A stretch of DNA of 64,000 nucleotides, taken from positions 62,001 through 126,000 of the forward strand of contig JAJYVS010000001.1 of NCBI GenBank assembly GCA_021791895.1, read 5' to 3'. Origin of the DNA: Actinomycetes bacterium. GTDB taxonomy: Bacteria; Actinomycetota; Acidimicrobiia; Acidimicrobiales; RAAP-2. Position 1 is the first letter of the stretch, and each line of letters begins with the position of its first letter. Under the pieces are notes generated by a model. It worked only from the letters and a program-made list of their open reading frames with translations, ran no database searches and had not been told where the DNA came from. The position numbers and the translations under genes are program-made. This document shows, piece after piece, positions 1 to 8,709 of the stretch.

Positions 1-394
1 TCTCGTCGCTCGAGACCCCGGCGAGGGTGTCGGTCAGCACGAGTCCGGCCACCCGCTCGGGGTGCTCGACGGCAAAGGCGAGCGTGACCCATCCACCCAT
101 CGACTGCCCCACCAGCTGCACCTGGCCGATTTCCAGATGGTCGAGCAGTGCTCGGAGGTCCCCGACCGCCGGTTCCGGGCCGTAGTGGCCGCTCGCTCGG
201 GTGGAGTTCCCGAAACCCCGCTGGTCCCAGGTGATCACGCGGTGGTGCTCGGCGAGGGCCGGTACCACCCGCCACCACGACGCATGGTTGCCCCCCAGGC
301 CGTGGCTGAGGACCACCGGGTCGCCGGCGCCCATCGACTCGTAGTAGAGGCGCTCCCCCTGGTGCTCGAAGCTGCCGGTCTCCCGGTCGACCAT
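1..394 (-). CDS. alpha/beta hydrolase, C-terminal part outside the window
   Basis: Only the first 131 codons are present, because the gene runs off the left edge. The start is the ATG at 394. An oxyanion-type HG segment (SHGLGG, about residues 30-35) is followed by the nucleophile elbow GQSMGG near residues 95-100, so the catalytic Ser is visible. The Asp and His of the triad would lie outside. The fold is that of small soluble esterases, haloperoxidases or epoxide hydrolases; the substrate cannot be told. The next gene is divergent. Confidence 0.85.
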   Translation of the reverse strand, partial: MVDRETGSFEHQGERLYYESMGAGDPVVLSHGLGGNHASWWRVVPALAEHHRVITWDQRGFGNSTRASGHYGPEPAVGDLRALLDHLEIGQVQLVGQSMGGWVTLAFAVEHPERVAGLVLTDTLAGVSSDE

Positions 395-489
395 GGCCAA
401 GAGCTTGGCACGTCGGTCTCGCGACCCTTCGACCGGCCCCGGAGGCCAAGCGGCGGGGAGCGACGCCGCGCTGTGGGAACCTTCTTCGG

Positions 490-1662
490 ATGGTCCCCAT
501 GGACGCTCAGGCCGACGCCGATCCCGCCGAGGTCCCGGCGGATCCCCTTGAGGTCCTCCACGAGCGGCGCAGCTCGAAATGGCAGACCCATCCGGCCGAC
601 GTGCTGCCGCTGACCGTCGCCGAGATGGACTTCGCGCTGGCGCCCCCGGTGGCCCGGGTGTTGTCCCGGGCCCTCGAGCGGTCCGACACCGGCTATGCCA
701 CCGGGGCCGGCCTCCGCGAAGCGCTCGCCGGCTTCGCCCATCGGCGCTGGGGTTGGGAGATCGACCCGGGATCGGTGACGGCCGTGCCCGACGTCGGGAT
801 GGGGGTGGTCGAGGCGCTCCGCGCCCTCACCTCCCCCGGCGACTCGATCGTGATCAACACGCCCGTGTACCCGCCCTTCTTCGGGTGGATCCCCGAGGTC
901 GGAGCCCGGGTGGTGGAATCACCCCTGGTCGTCGACGGATCGGGGTGGCACCTGGACCTGGCCGGGCTGGAAGAGGTGTTCGCCCAGCGACCGGCGGTCT
1001 ACCTCTTGTGCAACCCCCACAATCCGGTCGGGCGGGCCCACAGCCCGGCCGAGCTGGCCGAGGTCGTCCGGCTGGCCGACCGGTTTGGGGTCACGGTCGT
1101 GAGCGACGAGATCCACGGCCCGCTGGCGCTGGCCGGGTCCCGGTTCACCCCCATGCTGACCGTGCCCGGCGCCGCGGCGGTGACGATCAGCGCACTGTCG
1201 GCCAGCAAGGCCTTCAACCTCGCCGGACTGAAGTGCGCCATGGTGGTGACGGCGTCACCGGCCATGGCGGCGGTCGTCGACCGCTTCGCCGTCTACGCGC
1301 GGTCGCGCACCGGGCACCTCGGGGTGCTCGCCACCCTCGCCGCGCTGCACGAAGGCGAGGGGTGGCTCGACCGCCTATTGATCACCCTCTCGGCCCGCCG
1401 CGAGCAGCTGGGCTCGCTCCTGGCCGAGCGGCTGGGGATGATCCACTGGCACCCGCCTGAGGCCACCTACCTGGCCTGGCTGGACTGCCGGAGGATCGGC
1501 GAGGGGACCGTGCCCTACGAGCGGTTCCTCGACCGGGGCCGGGTGGCGCTCGAGCCTGGACCGCACTTCGGCTCGGCGGGGAGCGGGTACGTGCGCCTCA
1601 ACTTCGCCACCGGGGCCGACCTGCTCGCCGAGGCGATCGACCGGATGGCCCGGGCATTGTGA
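490..1662 (+). CDS. PLP-dependent aminotransferase, MalY/PatB type (putative C-S beta-lyase)
   Basis: This is a 390-residue fold-type I PLP enzyme. The cofactor lysine is K240 in the SASKAF motif. The NPHNP segment and SDEIHG (Asp near residue 205) match the MalY/PatB branch, whose members mostly cleave cystathionine or other cysteine conjugates to pyruvate, ammonia and a thiol. Length is normal for the family. Two in-frame ATGs (490 and 499) are both possible starts. The family call is firm; C-S lyase activity rather than transamination is inferred from the family. Confidence 0.85.
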   Translation: MVPMDAQADADPAEVPADPLEVLHERRSSKWQTHPADVLPLTVAEMDFALAPPVARVLSRALERSDTGYATGAGLREALAGFAHRRWGWEIDPGSVTAVPDVGMGVVEALRALTSPGDSIVINTPVYPPFFGWIPEVGARVVESPLVVDGSGWHLDLAGLEEVFAQRPAVYLLCNPHNPVGRAHSPAELAEVVRLADRFGVTVVSDEIHGPLALAGSRFTPMLTVPGAAAVTISALSASKAFNLAGLKCAMVVTASPAMAAVVDRFAVYARSRTGHLGVLATLAALHEGEGWLDRLLITLSARREQLGSLLAERLGMIHWHPPEATYLAWLDCRRIGEGTVPYERFLDRGRVALEPGPHFGSAGSGYVRLNFATGADLLAEAIDRMARAL

Positions 1663-1688
1663 GGGCGCGCCGGTCCCGCGGGGCTCGG

Positions 1689-1704
1689 TAGCGTCGGGTC
1701 GGTG
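1689..1704 (+). promoter_or_regulatory. -10 element placed for a leaderless start at GTG 1702
   Basis: TAGCGT (1689-1694) sits 7 nt before GTG 1702, the same geometry as the cydD start. The reading frame from this GTG meets a TAG after three codons (1711-1713) and then continues open. This suggests the original start of the broken ATP-grasp gene was here. Confidence 0.4.
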
Positions 1705-2556
1705 CCGCTCTAGCCACTCCGACAGGCGATGGGGGCGCTGGTCGGCGGGCGCCCGGTGGTGCTCGCCGGTGGCGTCCTCGCCGGATCGGCGCCCCGGGTC
1801 AGACGACTGCGGGAGCTCGGTGCCGAGCGGGTGCTGGTGGTGGCGGGGTCGGTGGGCACCGGGGAGCTTCCCTCGCCCGAGGATGCCGAGTGGGTGGTGA
1901 CCGACCTCCCCGGCGGCGACATCGTGGCCACGCTCCGGGCCGAGGAGGCGATGCTGGCCGATCCGCCCACCGAGGTGCTCGACGCCCTCGACGCCTTCGA
2001 TCGGGCCGGCCGGGCCCTGGTCCTCGGCAACGGGCCGCCCACTGCGGCCCGGCTGGGGGAGCGGGCGGTCTTCGGGGCCCGGCTCCCCGAGTGGGTGGCG
2101 CTCGAGGACAAGACCGTCGTCGACGAGTGCTTTGACCGCTGGGGCGTCACCCGTGTCCCCTCGATGATCGTCCCGGTGACCCCGGTCGCCCTGCGCCGGA
2201 CGGCCGGGGCCCTCGACGCCGGGCTCGGCACCGCCTGGGCCGGCGACGCCAGGGACGGGTTCCACGGGGGCGCCGAGCTCGTCCGCTGGGTCCGCAGCGC
2301 ACGGGACGCCGCCGAGGCCGAGGCATTCTTCCACGCCCGCTGCGACAGCGTCCGGGTGATGCCGTTCCTCGAGGGCGTGCCGTGCTCGATCCACGGGTTC
2401 GTCTTCCCCGACGGCGTGGCCCGGCGGGCGGTGGCCGCCCTCCGCTTCGCCGACCGGCGCTACGGGACCGGGTTCGGCCCGCTCGAGCCGTCCCGGCCGG
2501 TCCGCGGAGCCGGCCCGTCGCCGGGCCGATCAGGGACCGGGGGGCGCCCTCGGTAG
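1702..2556 (+). pseudogene. ATP-grasp family protein, probably broken at both ends
   Basis: From ATG 1729 the frame is open for 275 codons and reads like the N-terminal and central parts of an ATP-grasp ligase. A nucleotide-fold start, the segment ALEDK and a conserved-looking stretch MPFLEGVPCSIHG near residues 211-223 can be seen. The expected C-terminal metal/ATP half is absent, and the last 40 residues look like unrelated low-complexity sequence. Upstream, GTG 1702 is in frame but followed by a TAG at codon 4; the context PL-stop-PLRQAM would be restored by CAG. I therefore read it as a decayed gene. A short functional protein from ATG 1729 cannot be excluded. Confidence 0.5.
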
Positions 2557-2569
2557 GGTCTCTGGCGTG
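2554..2569 (+). promoter_or_regulatory. -10 element of a leaderless cydD start
   Basis: TAGGGT (2554-2559) precedes GTG 2567 by 7 nt and no Shine-Dalgarno lies between. Almost the same string, TAGGCTCTCTGGCGTG, precedes the unrelated gene at 57460. Transcription would start at or next to the GTG. Confidence 0.5.
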
Positions 2570-4279
2570 ACCGCCCCTCCGGCACCGTGGCGCCGGCGCG
2601 CCACCGCGGCGATGGACCGGCGGCTCGGGGCGGCCGGATCCCGGGGCCGGCGCTTCGTGCTCGGTGCCAGCGTGCTCGGGCTCGGCCAGAGCGCGACGGT
2701 GGTCGTCCAGGCCATCCTCCTGGCCAGCGTGATTCGACGGACCCTCCAGGCCGGGGCGACCCTCTCGGCGGTTCTCCCCCAGGTGATCGGCCTCGGGGTC
2801 GCGATCGCCGCACGGGGGGTGCTCGGGTGGGCCTCGGAGTGGACGACCGGGCGCGGCGCGGCCGCGGTGGGCGGGGCCCTCCGGGCCGACCTGGTCCGCC
2901 ACATGGTCGCGCTCGGCCCGAGCTGGCTCGCCGGTGAGCGGGCCGGCGAACTCGCCCTCTCCGCCACCTCGGGGGCCGACGCCGTCGGCGTCTACTACGG
3001 GCGGTACCTGCCCCAGATAGTGGTGGCTGCGCTGGCGCCGGTCGGGGTGCTGGCCTGGGTCGGTGCGACCGACTGGGTCTCGGTGCTCATCCTCCTCGGG
3101 CTTTTGGCCGCGGTCCCGCCGGCGATGGTGGTCTTCGGGCGCCGCGCGCTCGAGGCGACCAACCGCCAGTGGCGGGGGTTGTCGTCCCTCTCGGCCCACC
3201 TGCTCGAGCTGATCCAGGGTCTCCCCACCCTCCGTGCCTTCGGGCGGGTCGACTACGGCCGACGGGAGGTCGCCGAGGCGACCGAGGGGCTGCGGCGGGC
3301 CACCCTGCGCACGCTGCGGGTGGCCTTCTTGTCGTCGCTCTCCTTGGAGCTCCTGGCCGGCCTGGGGACCGGGCTGGTGGCGATGGTGCTCGGGCTGCGG
3401 TTGCTCGACGGCGGCACCACCCTGTACGTGGCCCTCGCGGTCATCCTCGTCTCGCCCGAGGTCTTCCTCCCGTTACGGCGGGCCTCGGCCGAGTTCCACT
3501 CGTCGGCCGAGGGGCGCTCGGGTGAGACGCGCATCGCTGCGGTCCTCGCCGTCGCCCCGGGCGCCCCCGGCGCGGCCACGACCGCCCTCCCCGACCCGCA
3601 CCGCTCGACCCTCGTGCTCGAGGAGGTGACCGTCGAGTTCCCCGACCGCTCGACCCCCGCCCTCTCCCCCCTCTCGCTCCGGGTGGAGCCGGGCCAGCGG
3701 GTGGCCCTCATCGGGCCGTCGGGGTCGGGGAAGTCGACCGCGCTGCACGCCGTGGCCGGGCTGGTGCCCCTCAGTGCCGGCCGGATCCTGCTCGGGGACG
3801 TCGACCGGTTGGATGTGGACCCCGAGGCCTGGTACCGGGCGGTCTCGTGGGTCCCTCAACGGCCCCACCTGTTCTCGACGACGCTCGCCGAGAACATCAG
3901 GCTGGGCGACCCGGGCGCGAACGACGACCGGCTCGCCGAGGCGATCGCCGCGGCCGGGCTCGAGGAGGTGGTGGCCCGGCTCCCCCGCGGACTCGCCACG
4001 GCGGTCTCCGAGCGCGGGACGACGCTGTCGACTGGCGAACGCCACCGGATCGCCATCGCCCGGGCCGTCCTCCACGACGGGCCGATCGTGGTGCTCGACG
4101 AGCCGGGTAGCCATCTCGACGGCGCCGCCCGGCGGTCGCTCGCCCGGTCGTTGGCCGGCTGGCTCTCGAACAAGACGGTGCTCGTCGCCGCCCACCACCT
4201 CGGCGTCGTCGAGGACCTCGAGCGAGTGGTCGACCTCGGGGGGCTCGAGCACACCTCGGCCACGGTGGCCAGCCCATGA
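2567..4279 (+). CDS. cydD: CydD-like ABC exporter half-transporter (thiol export)
   Basis: A 570-residue half-transporter: membrane domain (about residues 20-330) followed by an ABC ATPase domain. Walker A is GPSGSGKST (about 382-390), the signature loop is LSTGE (about 488) instead of LSGGQ, and Walker B is IVVLDEP (about 507). CydD pairs with CydC to move cysteine or glutathione across the membrane, which is needed for cytochrome bd assembly. The cydC-like gene overlaps it by 4 bp (ATGA), supporting a heterodimer. No cydAB is in the window, so the name rests on the paired arrangement and sequence style. Leaderless GTG start. Confidence 0.82.
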   Translation: MTAPPAPWRRRATAAMDRRLGAAGSRGRRFVLGASVLGLGQSATVVVQAILLASVIRRTLQAGATLSAVLPQVIGLGVAIAARGVLGWASEWTTGRGAAAVGGALRADLVRHMVALGPSWLAGERAGELALSATSGADAVGVYYGRYLPQIVVAALAPVGVLAWVGATDWVSVLILLGLLAAVPPAMVVFGRRALEATNRQWRGLSSLSAHLLELIQGLPTLRAFGRVDYGRREVAEATEGLRRATLRTLRVAFLSSLSLELLAGLGTGLVAMVLGLRLLDGGTTLYVALAVILVSPEVFLPLRRASAEFHSSAEGRSGETRIAAVLAVAPGAPGAATTALPDPHRSTLVLEEVTVEFPDRSTPALSPLSLRVEPGQRVALIGPSGSGKSTALHAVAGLVPLSAGRILLGDVDRLDVDPEAWYRAVSWVPQRPHLFSTTLAENIRLGDPGANDDRLAEAIAAAGLEEVVARLPRGLATAVSERGTTLSTGERHRIAIARAVLHDGPIVVLDEPGSHLDGAARRSLARSLAGWLSNKTVLVAAHHLGVVEDLERVVDLGGLEHTSATVASP

Positions 4280-6003
4280 GGCGGGACCCGCAGGGCACAG
4301 GGACCACCCTCCGCCGTCTGGTCTCGGTCAGCCCCCCGCCGTGGGGGCGGCTGGCCGCCGCCGTCGCCCTCGGCGTGTTGACCTCAGGCGCCACCATCGG
4401 CCTGCTCGCCGGCTCCGGTGTGCTGGTCGACAAAGCGGCCACCCGGCCAGGGTTGGGCGCCATCGCCGGGCTCCTGGCGGTGGTCGAGGTCGTCGCCGTC
4501 GCCCGCGCCCCGCTGCGCTACGCCGAGCGTCTGGTGGCCCACGACGCCGGCTTGCGCGCCCTCGCCCGCTGGCGGGTCTGGCTGTTCGACCGGCTCGAGC
4601 CGCTCTCGCCCGCCCCGCTCCAGACCTGGCGGTCAGGGGACCTCGCCCGCCGTCTGGTCGCCGACGTCGACGCCCTCCAGGACCTCTACCTGCGGGGCCT
4701 CGGCCCCCTCGTCACCGCGGTAGTGGTGGCGGTGGTGGCGGTGGTGGTTGAAGGGGTCCTCGTCCCATCGGCCGCGCTGGTGCTCGGCGCCTGCCTCCTC
4801 GTCGCCCTGGTCGGGGCGCCGGCGATCGCCTGGGCCGGCCGGCCCCGGGACGCCGACCGGGCGGTGGCCGGCAGCCTCTCGGCCGACGTGGTCGACCTGG
4901 TCCAGGGGGCGGCCGAGCTCATCGCCTTCGGGCGCAGCGCCGACCAGCTGGCCCGCATCGAGGGGGCCACCGCCCGCCTCGACCGGGCGGCTCGGCGCCA
5001 GAGCAGAGCCAACGGTGCGGTCGCTGCGCTGGTCGGGATCTGTGCCGCCGCCGCCACGGCCGGGGTGCTCGCGCTGGGGGTCGACGCGGTGGCCGGCCAC
5101 CGGCTCGAGCCGGTGATGCTGGCGGTCCTCCCGCTCGTGGCCCTGGGCTCCTTCGAGGTGGCGCCGGCCCTCGGTGCCGCAGCATCGGGCCTGGCCGACG
5201 TGGTGGCCGCGGGGCAGCGGCTGCTCGACATCGGCGACGAGACGCCGCCGATCGTCGACCCCGACGCGCCACGACCGGTGCCCGCCGGACCGGTCGAGGT
5301 CGTCCTGCGCGACGCCCGCCTCCGCTACGAGACCGGCGCCCCACCGGCGCTCGACGGGGTGACCCTCACGCTCGCGCCGGGCTCGAAGACCGCGCTCGTC
5401 GGCCCGAGCGGGTCGGGCAAGACCAGCGTGCTCCATGCGCTGCTGCGCTTCTGGCCCCTCGAGGCCGGCCGGGTCGAACTGGGCGGCGTCCCGACCGAGC
5501 TGGTGGCCCAGCACTCGGTGCGCGCCCGTTTCGCCACCGTCGTCGAGGACGGCGACCTCTTCGCCGGCAGCATCGCCGACAACGTCCGCTTCGCCCGGCC
5601 CGACGCGCCGGAGGCCGATGTGGACGCGGCGCTGTCGGCCGCCCAGCTCACCAGGTGGGTGGCCGAGCTCCCGCTCGGGCTGGCCACTCCGGTCGGTGAG
5701 CGCGGGGCGCGCCTGTCCGGCGGCCAGCGCCAACGGGTGGCCCTGGCCCGGGCCCTCGTGGCCGACCGGCCGGTGCTCCTCTTGGACGAGCCCGGCGGGG
5801 GGCTCGACCAGGCGAGCGCCGACCGCCTGCTGGCTGACGTGCTCGCCGGGGCCGAGGGTCGAACGGTGGTGGTGATCTCCCACCGGCTCGCCGACACCTC
5901 GGGCTTCGGGGCCGTCGCCGAGCTGGCGGCGGGGCGGGTGGTGTCGCTCGGCCCCGGTGGGCCGGGGGGGCTCGACGGCTCAGAGGACCGGGGGGACCGG
6001 TAG
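4276..6003 (+). CDS. cydC: CydC-like ABC exporter half-transporter
   Basis: A 575-residue partner of the preceding gene, starting inside its stop codon. The transmembrane region spans about residues 15-300 and the ATPase about 340-560. Walker A is GPSGSGKTS (about 376), the signature is the canonical LSGGQRQR (about 480) and Walker B is VLLLDEP (about 499). With CydD carrying a degenerate LSTGE, the dimer has one canonical and one altered ATP site, as is common for heterodimeric exporters. The 3' end overlaps the convergent phosphatase gene by 24 bp. Confidence 0.82.
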   Translation: MRRDPQGTGTTLRRLVSVSPPPWGRLAAAVALGVLTSGATIGLLAGSGVLVDKAATRPGLGAIAGLLAVVEVVAVARAPLRYAERLVAHDAGLRALARWRVWLFDRLEPLSPAPLQTWRSGDLARRLVADVDALQDLYLRGLGPLVTAVVVAVVAVVVEGVLVPSAALVLGACLLVALVGAPAIAWAGRPRDADRAVAGSLSADVVDLVQGAAELIAFGRSADQLARIEGATARLDRAARRQSRANGAVAALVGICAAAATAGVLALGVDAVAGHRLEPVMLAVLPLVALGSFEVAPALGAAASGLADVVAAGQRLLDIGDETPPIVDPDAPRPVPAGPVEVVLRDARLRYETGAPPALDGVTLTLAPGSKTALVGPSGSGKTSVLHALLRFWPLEAGRVELGGVPTELVAQHSVRARFATVVEDGDLFAGSIADNVRFARPDAPEADVDAALSAAQLTRWVAELPLGLATPVGERGARLSGGQRQRVALARALVADRPVLLLDEPGGGLDQASADRLLADVLAGAEGRTVVVISHRLADTSGFGAVAELAAGRVVSLGPGGPGGLDGSEDRGDR

Positions 6004-6579
6004 GGCGTTGTAGGTGTGCAGGACCGGGCCGTCAGCCGCCCACCCGATGCGGGTGAGCGAGCCGGTCGAGAGGTGGAGCCGCCAGGAGAGGGCGTCGCCG
6101 GCCCCGAGCGCCCAGGCCACCGCGGCCTTGATCGGGGAGACGTGGCTGACCACCACGACGTCGCCCGCGGGGTCGCGGGCGCCGGCACCCTCCGTCGCGA
6201 AGAGGTCCTCGCAGGCCGCGCGCACCCGCGTTCCCACCTCGACCAGGGTCTCGCCGCCGGCCGGCCGGTGGGTCGGGTCGGCCCGCCAACGCCGCCACTC
6301 CTCCCCCGGCACCGACCCGAGCGGGGCGCCCTCGAGAGTGCCGTAGTCGATCTCGATCCAGCGGTCGTCCACCTCGATCTCGAGGTCGAGGCCGAGGGCC
6401 GCCGCGCTGTCCCGGGCCCGCACGAGCGGGCTCGACACCAGCCGGGTGACCGCCCCGAGCAGGGGCGCCAGCGTGGCCGCCTGTCGTCGACCCGTCTCGG
6501 TGAGCGGGGCATCGGTGCGCCCGAGGAGGAGCCCGGCCGCGTTGGCGCTCGCCTGGCCGTGGCGGAGCAGGACCAACAC
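5980..6579 (-). CDS. histidine phosphatase family protein (phosphoglycerate-mutase-like)
   Basis: From GTG 6579 the protein is 199 residues with the RHG catalytic motif at residues 6-8 (VLLRHGQASANA). A later SSPLVRARD segment and a VVSHVSPI segment supply the second arginine and histidine of the family. Family members remove phosphate from small metabolites or proteins; the substrate is unknown. The GTG lies 8 nt past the stop of the zinc-ribbon gene, so the two are co-transcribed. CobC-type or acid phosphatase activity are both possible. Confidence 0.82.
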   Translation of the reverse strand: MLVLLRHGQASANAAGLLLGRTDAPLTETGRRQAATLAPLLGAVTRLVSSPLVRARDSAAALGLDLEIEVDDRWIEIDYGTLEGAPLGSVPGEEWRRWRADPTHRPAGGETLVEVGTRVRAACEDLFATEGAGARDPAGDVVVVSHVSPIKAAVAWALGAGDALSWRLHLSTGSLTRIGWAADGPVLHTYNALPVPPVL

Positions 6580-6587
6580 CGATCGGG

Positions 6588-7355
6588 TCAGGTTCCGCCG
6601 AGGAGCGAGGCGCGGATCAGGATCCGCCCACACTGGTCACAGGTCACCACGGCGTCGGGGGGGAGGTGCCTGATCCGGTCCACCTCCATCGCCGGCAGCG
6701 TGAGGTGGCAGCCGTCGCAGCGGTCACCCACCAGGCGGGCGGCGCCGGTCCCGCCGAGCCGTGAGCGGAGGTCCTCGTAGCGGCGGGCGAGGGCCTCGGG
6801 CAGCCGGTGCGCCTCGCTTCGGCGGCGCTCGGCCAGCTCCACCAGCTCGCGGTCGATCTCGGCGTCGATCTTCTGCACCGCGGCGGAGAGTTCGGCCGAG
6901 CGGTCGGCCATCTCGGCGAGCTCGCTTTCGTGGCGCGCCAGCTCGGCCTCGACGGGCTCCTGCTCTTCGAGCACCGCCAGCTCATCGGTCTCGAGCTGGT
7001 CGAGGCGCCCGGCCAGCTGGGCCACCTCAGTCTCGATGGCCTGCAGGTCCCGGCCGGGCGCGCCGCGGGCGGCGTAGAGACGCTCCTCCAAGGTCCGGCG
7101 TCGGGCGACCACCGCGTCCGACTGCTCCTCCAGGTGCGAGAGGCGGGTAGCCAGTGCATCGCGCTGCTCGGTCAGCTGGGCCGCCTCGCGACGCAGCGCG
7201 GCAACTCGCCGGGCGAGTTCCTCGAGCTCCTTGCGCTCCGGCAGGGCCGCCTTGCGGTGCTCGTGCTGGGCGATGGCGGTGTCGAGGTCCTGGACCCCGA
7301 GCAGGACGGCAAAGGGTCCCTCGGCCGATGGGCCCGGTCCGGCGGTGTCGCTCAC
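6588..7355 (-). CDS. CT398/DUF164-type coiled-coil protein with C4 zinc ribbon
   Basis: A 255-residue protein from GTG 7355, whose GTGA overlaps the Nudix stop. Residues about 30-190 are charged heptad-like coiled coil. The C-terminus has two CxxC knuckles, RCDGC and TCDQC, forming a zinc ribbon. This architecture is typical of the CT398 (DUF164) family, common in actinobacteria and of uncertain role, possibly nucleic-acid or secretion related. It sits between a Nudix hydrolase and a histidine phosphatase, a frequent actinobacterial neighbourhood. No longer N-terminus is supported by the overlap. Confidence 0.85.
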   Translation of the reverse strand: MSDTAGPGPSAEGPFAVLLGVQDLDTAIAQHEHRKAALPERKELEELARRVAALRREAAQLTEQRDALATRLSHLEEQSDAVVARRRTLEERLYAARGAPGRDLQAIETEVAQLAGRLDQLETDELAVLEEQEPVEAELARHESELAEMADRSAELSAAVQKIDAEIDRELVELAERRRSEAHRLPEALARRYEDLRSRLGGTGAARLVGDRCDGCHLTLPAMEVDRIRHLPPDAVVTCDQCGRILIRASLLGGT

Positions 7356-7888
7356 CGAGACGGGCTCCGGGTCCTGGCCACCGCCAACGCGCCACGCAGC
7401 GGCTCGTCGGCCACGGCGGCGGCGGCGTCCCAGTCCCACCACCGGGCGTCGGGGCTCTCCCCCGGTCCCGGTGACGGGTCGAGGTCGGGGCCTAACAAGA
7501 GGTAGCAGAGGTCGAGATGGGTGTGCGCGAGCGCCGCTCCGGCCTGGTGGACGTCGATCCGGATGAGGAGGGGCCCACCCGAGGGGTGGGTGGCGTCCAG
7601 CCCGGTCTCCTCGGCCACCTCACGCCGGGCGGCATCCGGCGGGGTCTCCCCCGCTTCGAGGTGCCCGCCCGGCTGCAGCCACCGGCCGAGGATCCGGTGG
7701 CGGTGCAGGAGAGTGCCGCGCATCCCGACCACGACCGCCGACGCGGTGACGTGGACGGGGTCGGCCCGCTCGTCCCAGGGCCGCTCGAGCCGCTCGAGCT
7801 CGGTCAGGAACCGGTCCTTGGCGCAGCGCTCCCACTCGTCGAGCGGCCGATGCTCGCGGACCAGGTGTACCAGCTCTGCCCGCTCCAT
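7352..7888 (-). CDS. Nudix hydrolase
   Basis: 178 residues from ATG 7888. The Nudix box GX5EX7REUXEEXGU is intact: GGHLEAGETP, then the RREVAEETG core. It would hydrolyse a nucleoside diphosphate linked to another group; the substrate is not evident. The first ~45 residues are a helical extension seen in some actinobacterial Nudix proteins. First gene of a three-gene operon with overlapping or near-touching ends (4 bp, then 8 nt). Confidence 0.87.
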   Translation of the reverse strand: MERAELVHLVREHRPLDEWERCAKDRFLTELERLERPWDERADPVHVTASAVVVGMRGTLLHRHRILGRWLQPGGHLEAGETPPDAARREVAEETGLDATHPSGGPLLIRIDVHQAGAALAHTHLDLCYLLLGPDLDPSPGPGESPDARWWDWDAAAAVADEPLRGALAVARTRSPSR

Positions 7889-8038
7889 CCCCGCATCCCT
7901 ACCACACCGTCCCCCGTCGCCGAGCGGGCGGCCCGCCGGCCGCCAATCCCTCCGACGCCCCAAACGGTCCACCTACCGGAGTCGCCCCGGGCTCTCGGCC
8001 CGGGCTCGGGGCGCGTCCGCCGTCCTGTGCCCCTGGTC

Positions 8039-8587
8039 CTATTGGCGCGCCCCCTGCAGGATGAAGACGTCCACCAGCGGCCGACCGCAGGACGGACAGG
8101 TCGCGGCCGGCATGACCACCTCAGCCCCGCACCCGTCGCAGTAGGCGTGACGAGCCCTCGTCTCGACCGGCTGCCAGATCCCGGCGTAGTGCATGTACTC
8201 GAAGTTGGCCTCGTGCATCTCCTTGACCGCCTCGAGGTGGCTCCGGCTCCTGGCGAATTGCTGCGCGTCCTCGACGCGCCGCCAGAAGCCGAGCGCCCAG
8301 TTCGCCGCGCCGTCGAAGAAGGCGATCATGCGCATGAACCCCGGCGTCTCGCTGGCGGCGCGGGAGGTGAGCGCCACCTGACGCCAGAAGCGCTGGGTCC
8401 GTTCGTTGTCGTCGACCATGGTCATGTGAAGGACGAGGATCGCCCCGGCGGCCTCCGGGCCCCGGTCGCCCTCGGGGCCGTCGAAGGCGACGACCGGGAT
8501 CGGGGTCTGGCGGAACCCGGGGATCTGGGCGAAGAGCACCTCGTTTTCGGGGCTGGGTGGAAACACTGGCAAGGCTGGTGCCGACAT
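8039..8587 (-). CDS. ABM-like (dimeric alpha+beta barrel) protein with C-terminal zinc ribbon
   Basis: 182 residues from ATG 8587, with a good GAGGAGGG ribosome site. Residues about 45-150 look like an antibiotic-biosynthesis-monooxygenase/EthD-type ferredoxin-like domain (AILVLHMTMV, then WRRVEDAQQF, HYAGIWQPV). The tail carries CDGCGAEV and CPSCGRPL, two CxxC pairs of a zinc ribbon. The combination is unusual; the zinc ribbon could bind a partner. The mRNA leader is remarkable (see next entry). Function unknown; cofactor-less oxygenase or a small-molecule binding role are possible. Confidence 0.7.
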   Translation of the reverse strand: MSAPALPVFPPSPENEVLFAQIPGFRQTPIPVVAFDGPEGDRGPEAAGAILVLHMTMVDDNERTQRFWRQVALTSRAASETPGFMRMIAFFDGAANWALGFWRRVEDAQQFARSRSHLEAVKEMHEANFEYMHYAGIWQPVETRARHAYCDGCGAEVVMPAATCPSCGRPLVDVFILQGARQ

Positions 8588-8654
8588 GGTTCCCTCCTCT
8601 CTGTTTGGGTTTTCTGTTTGTCTCTCTGGGCGTTTGGTGCGGTGCCGTCGGCTG
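8588..8654 (-). promoter_or_regulatory. U-free mRNA leader of the zinc-ribbon gene
   Basis: The plus strand contains no A from 8587 to 8654, so the transcript upstream of the ATG is free of U for about 67 nt and very rich in A, C and G (CAAACAGAAAACCC, then GAGAGGAGGG). Such a leader is expected to be unstructured and strongly ribosome-accessible. Further upstream, GGTGCCGTCGGC and GGTGCCGACGGC (about 8641-8652 and 8694-8705) can pair as a stem with a long loop. Confidence 0.5.
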
Positions 8655-8709
8655 ACTTGAGTCCTGTTGTCCCGGGTTCTTCTGGTCGGGCTGGGTGCCG
8701 ACGGCCCGG

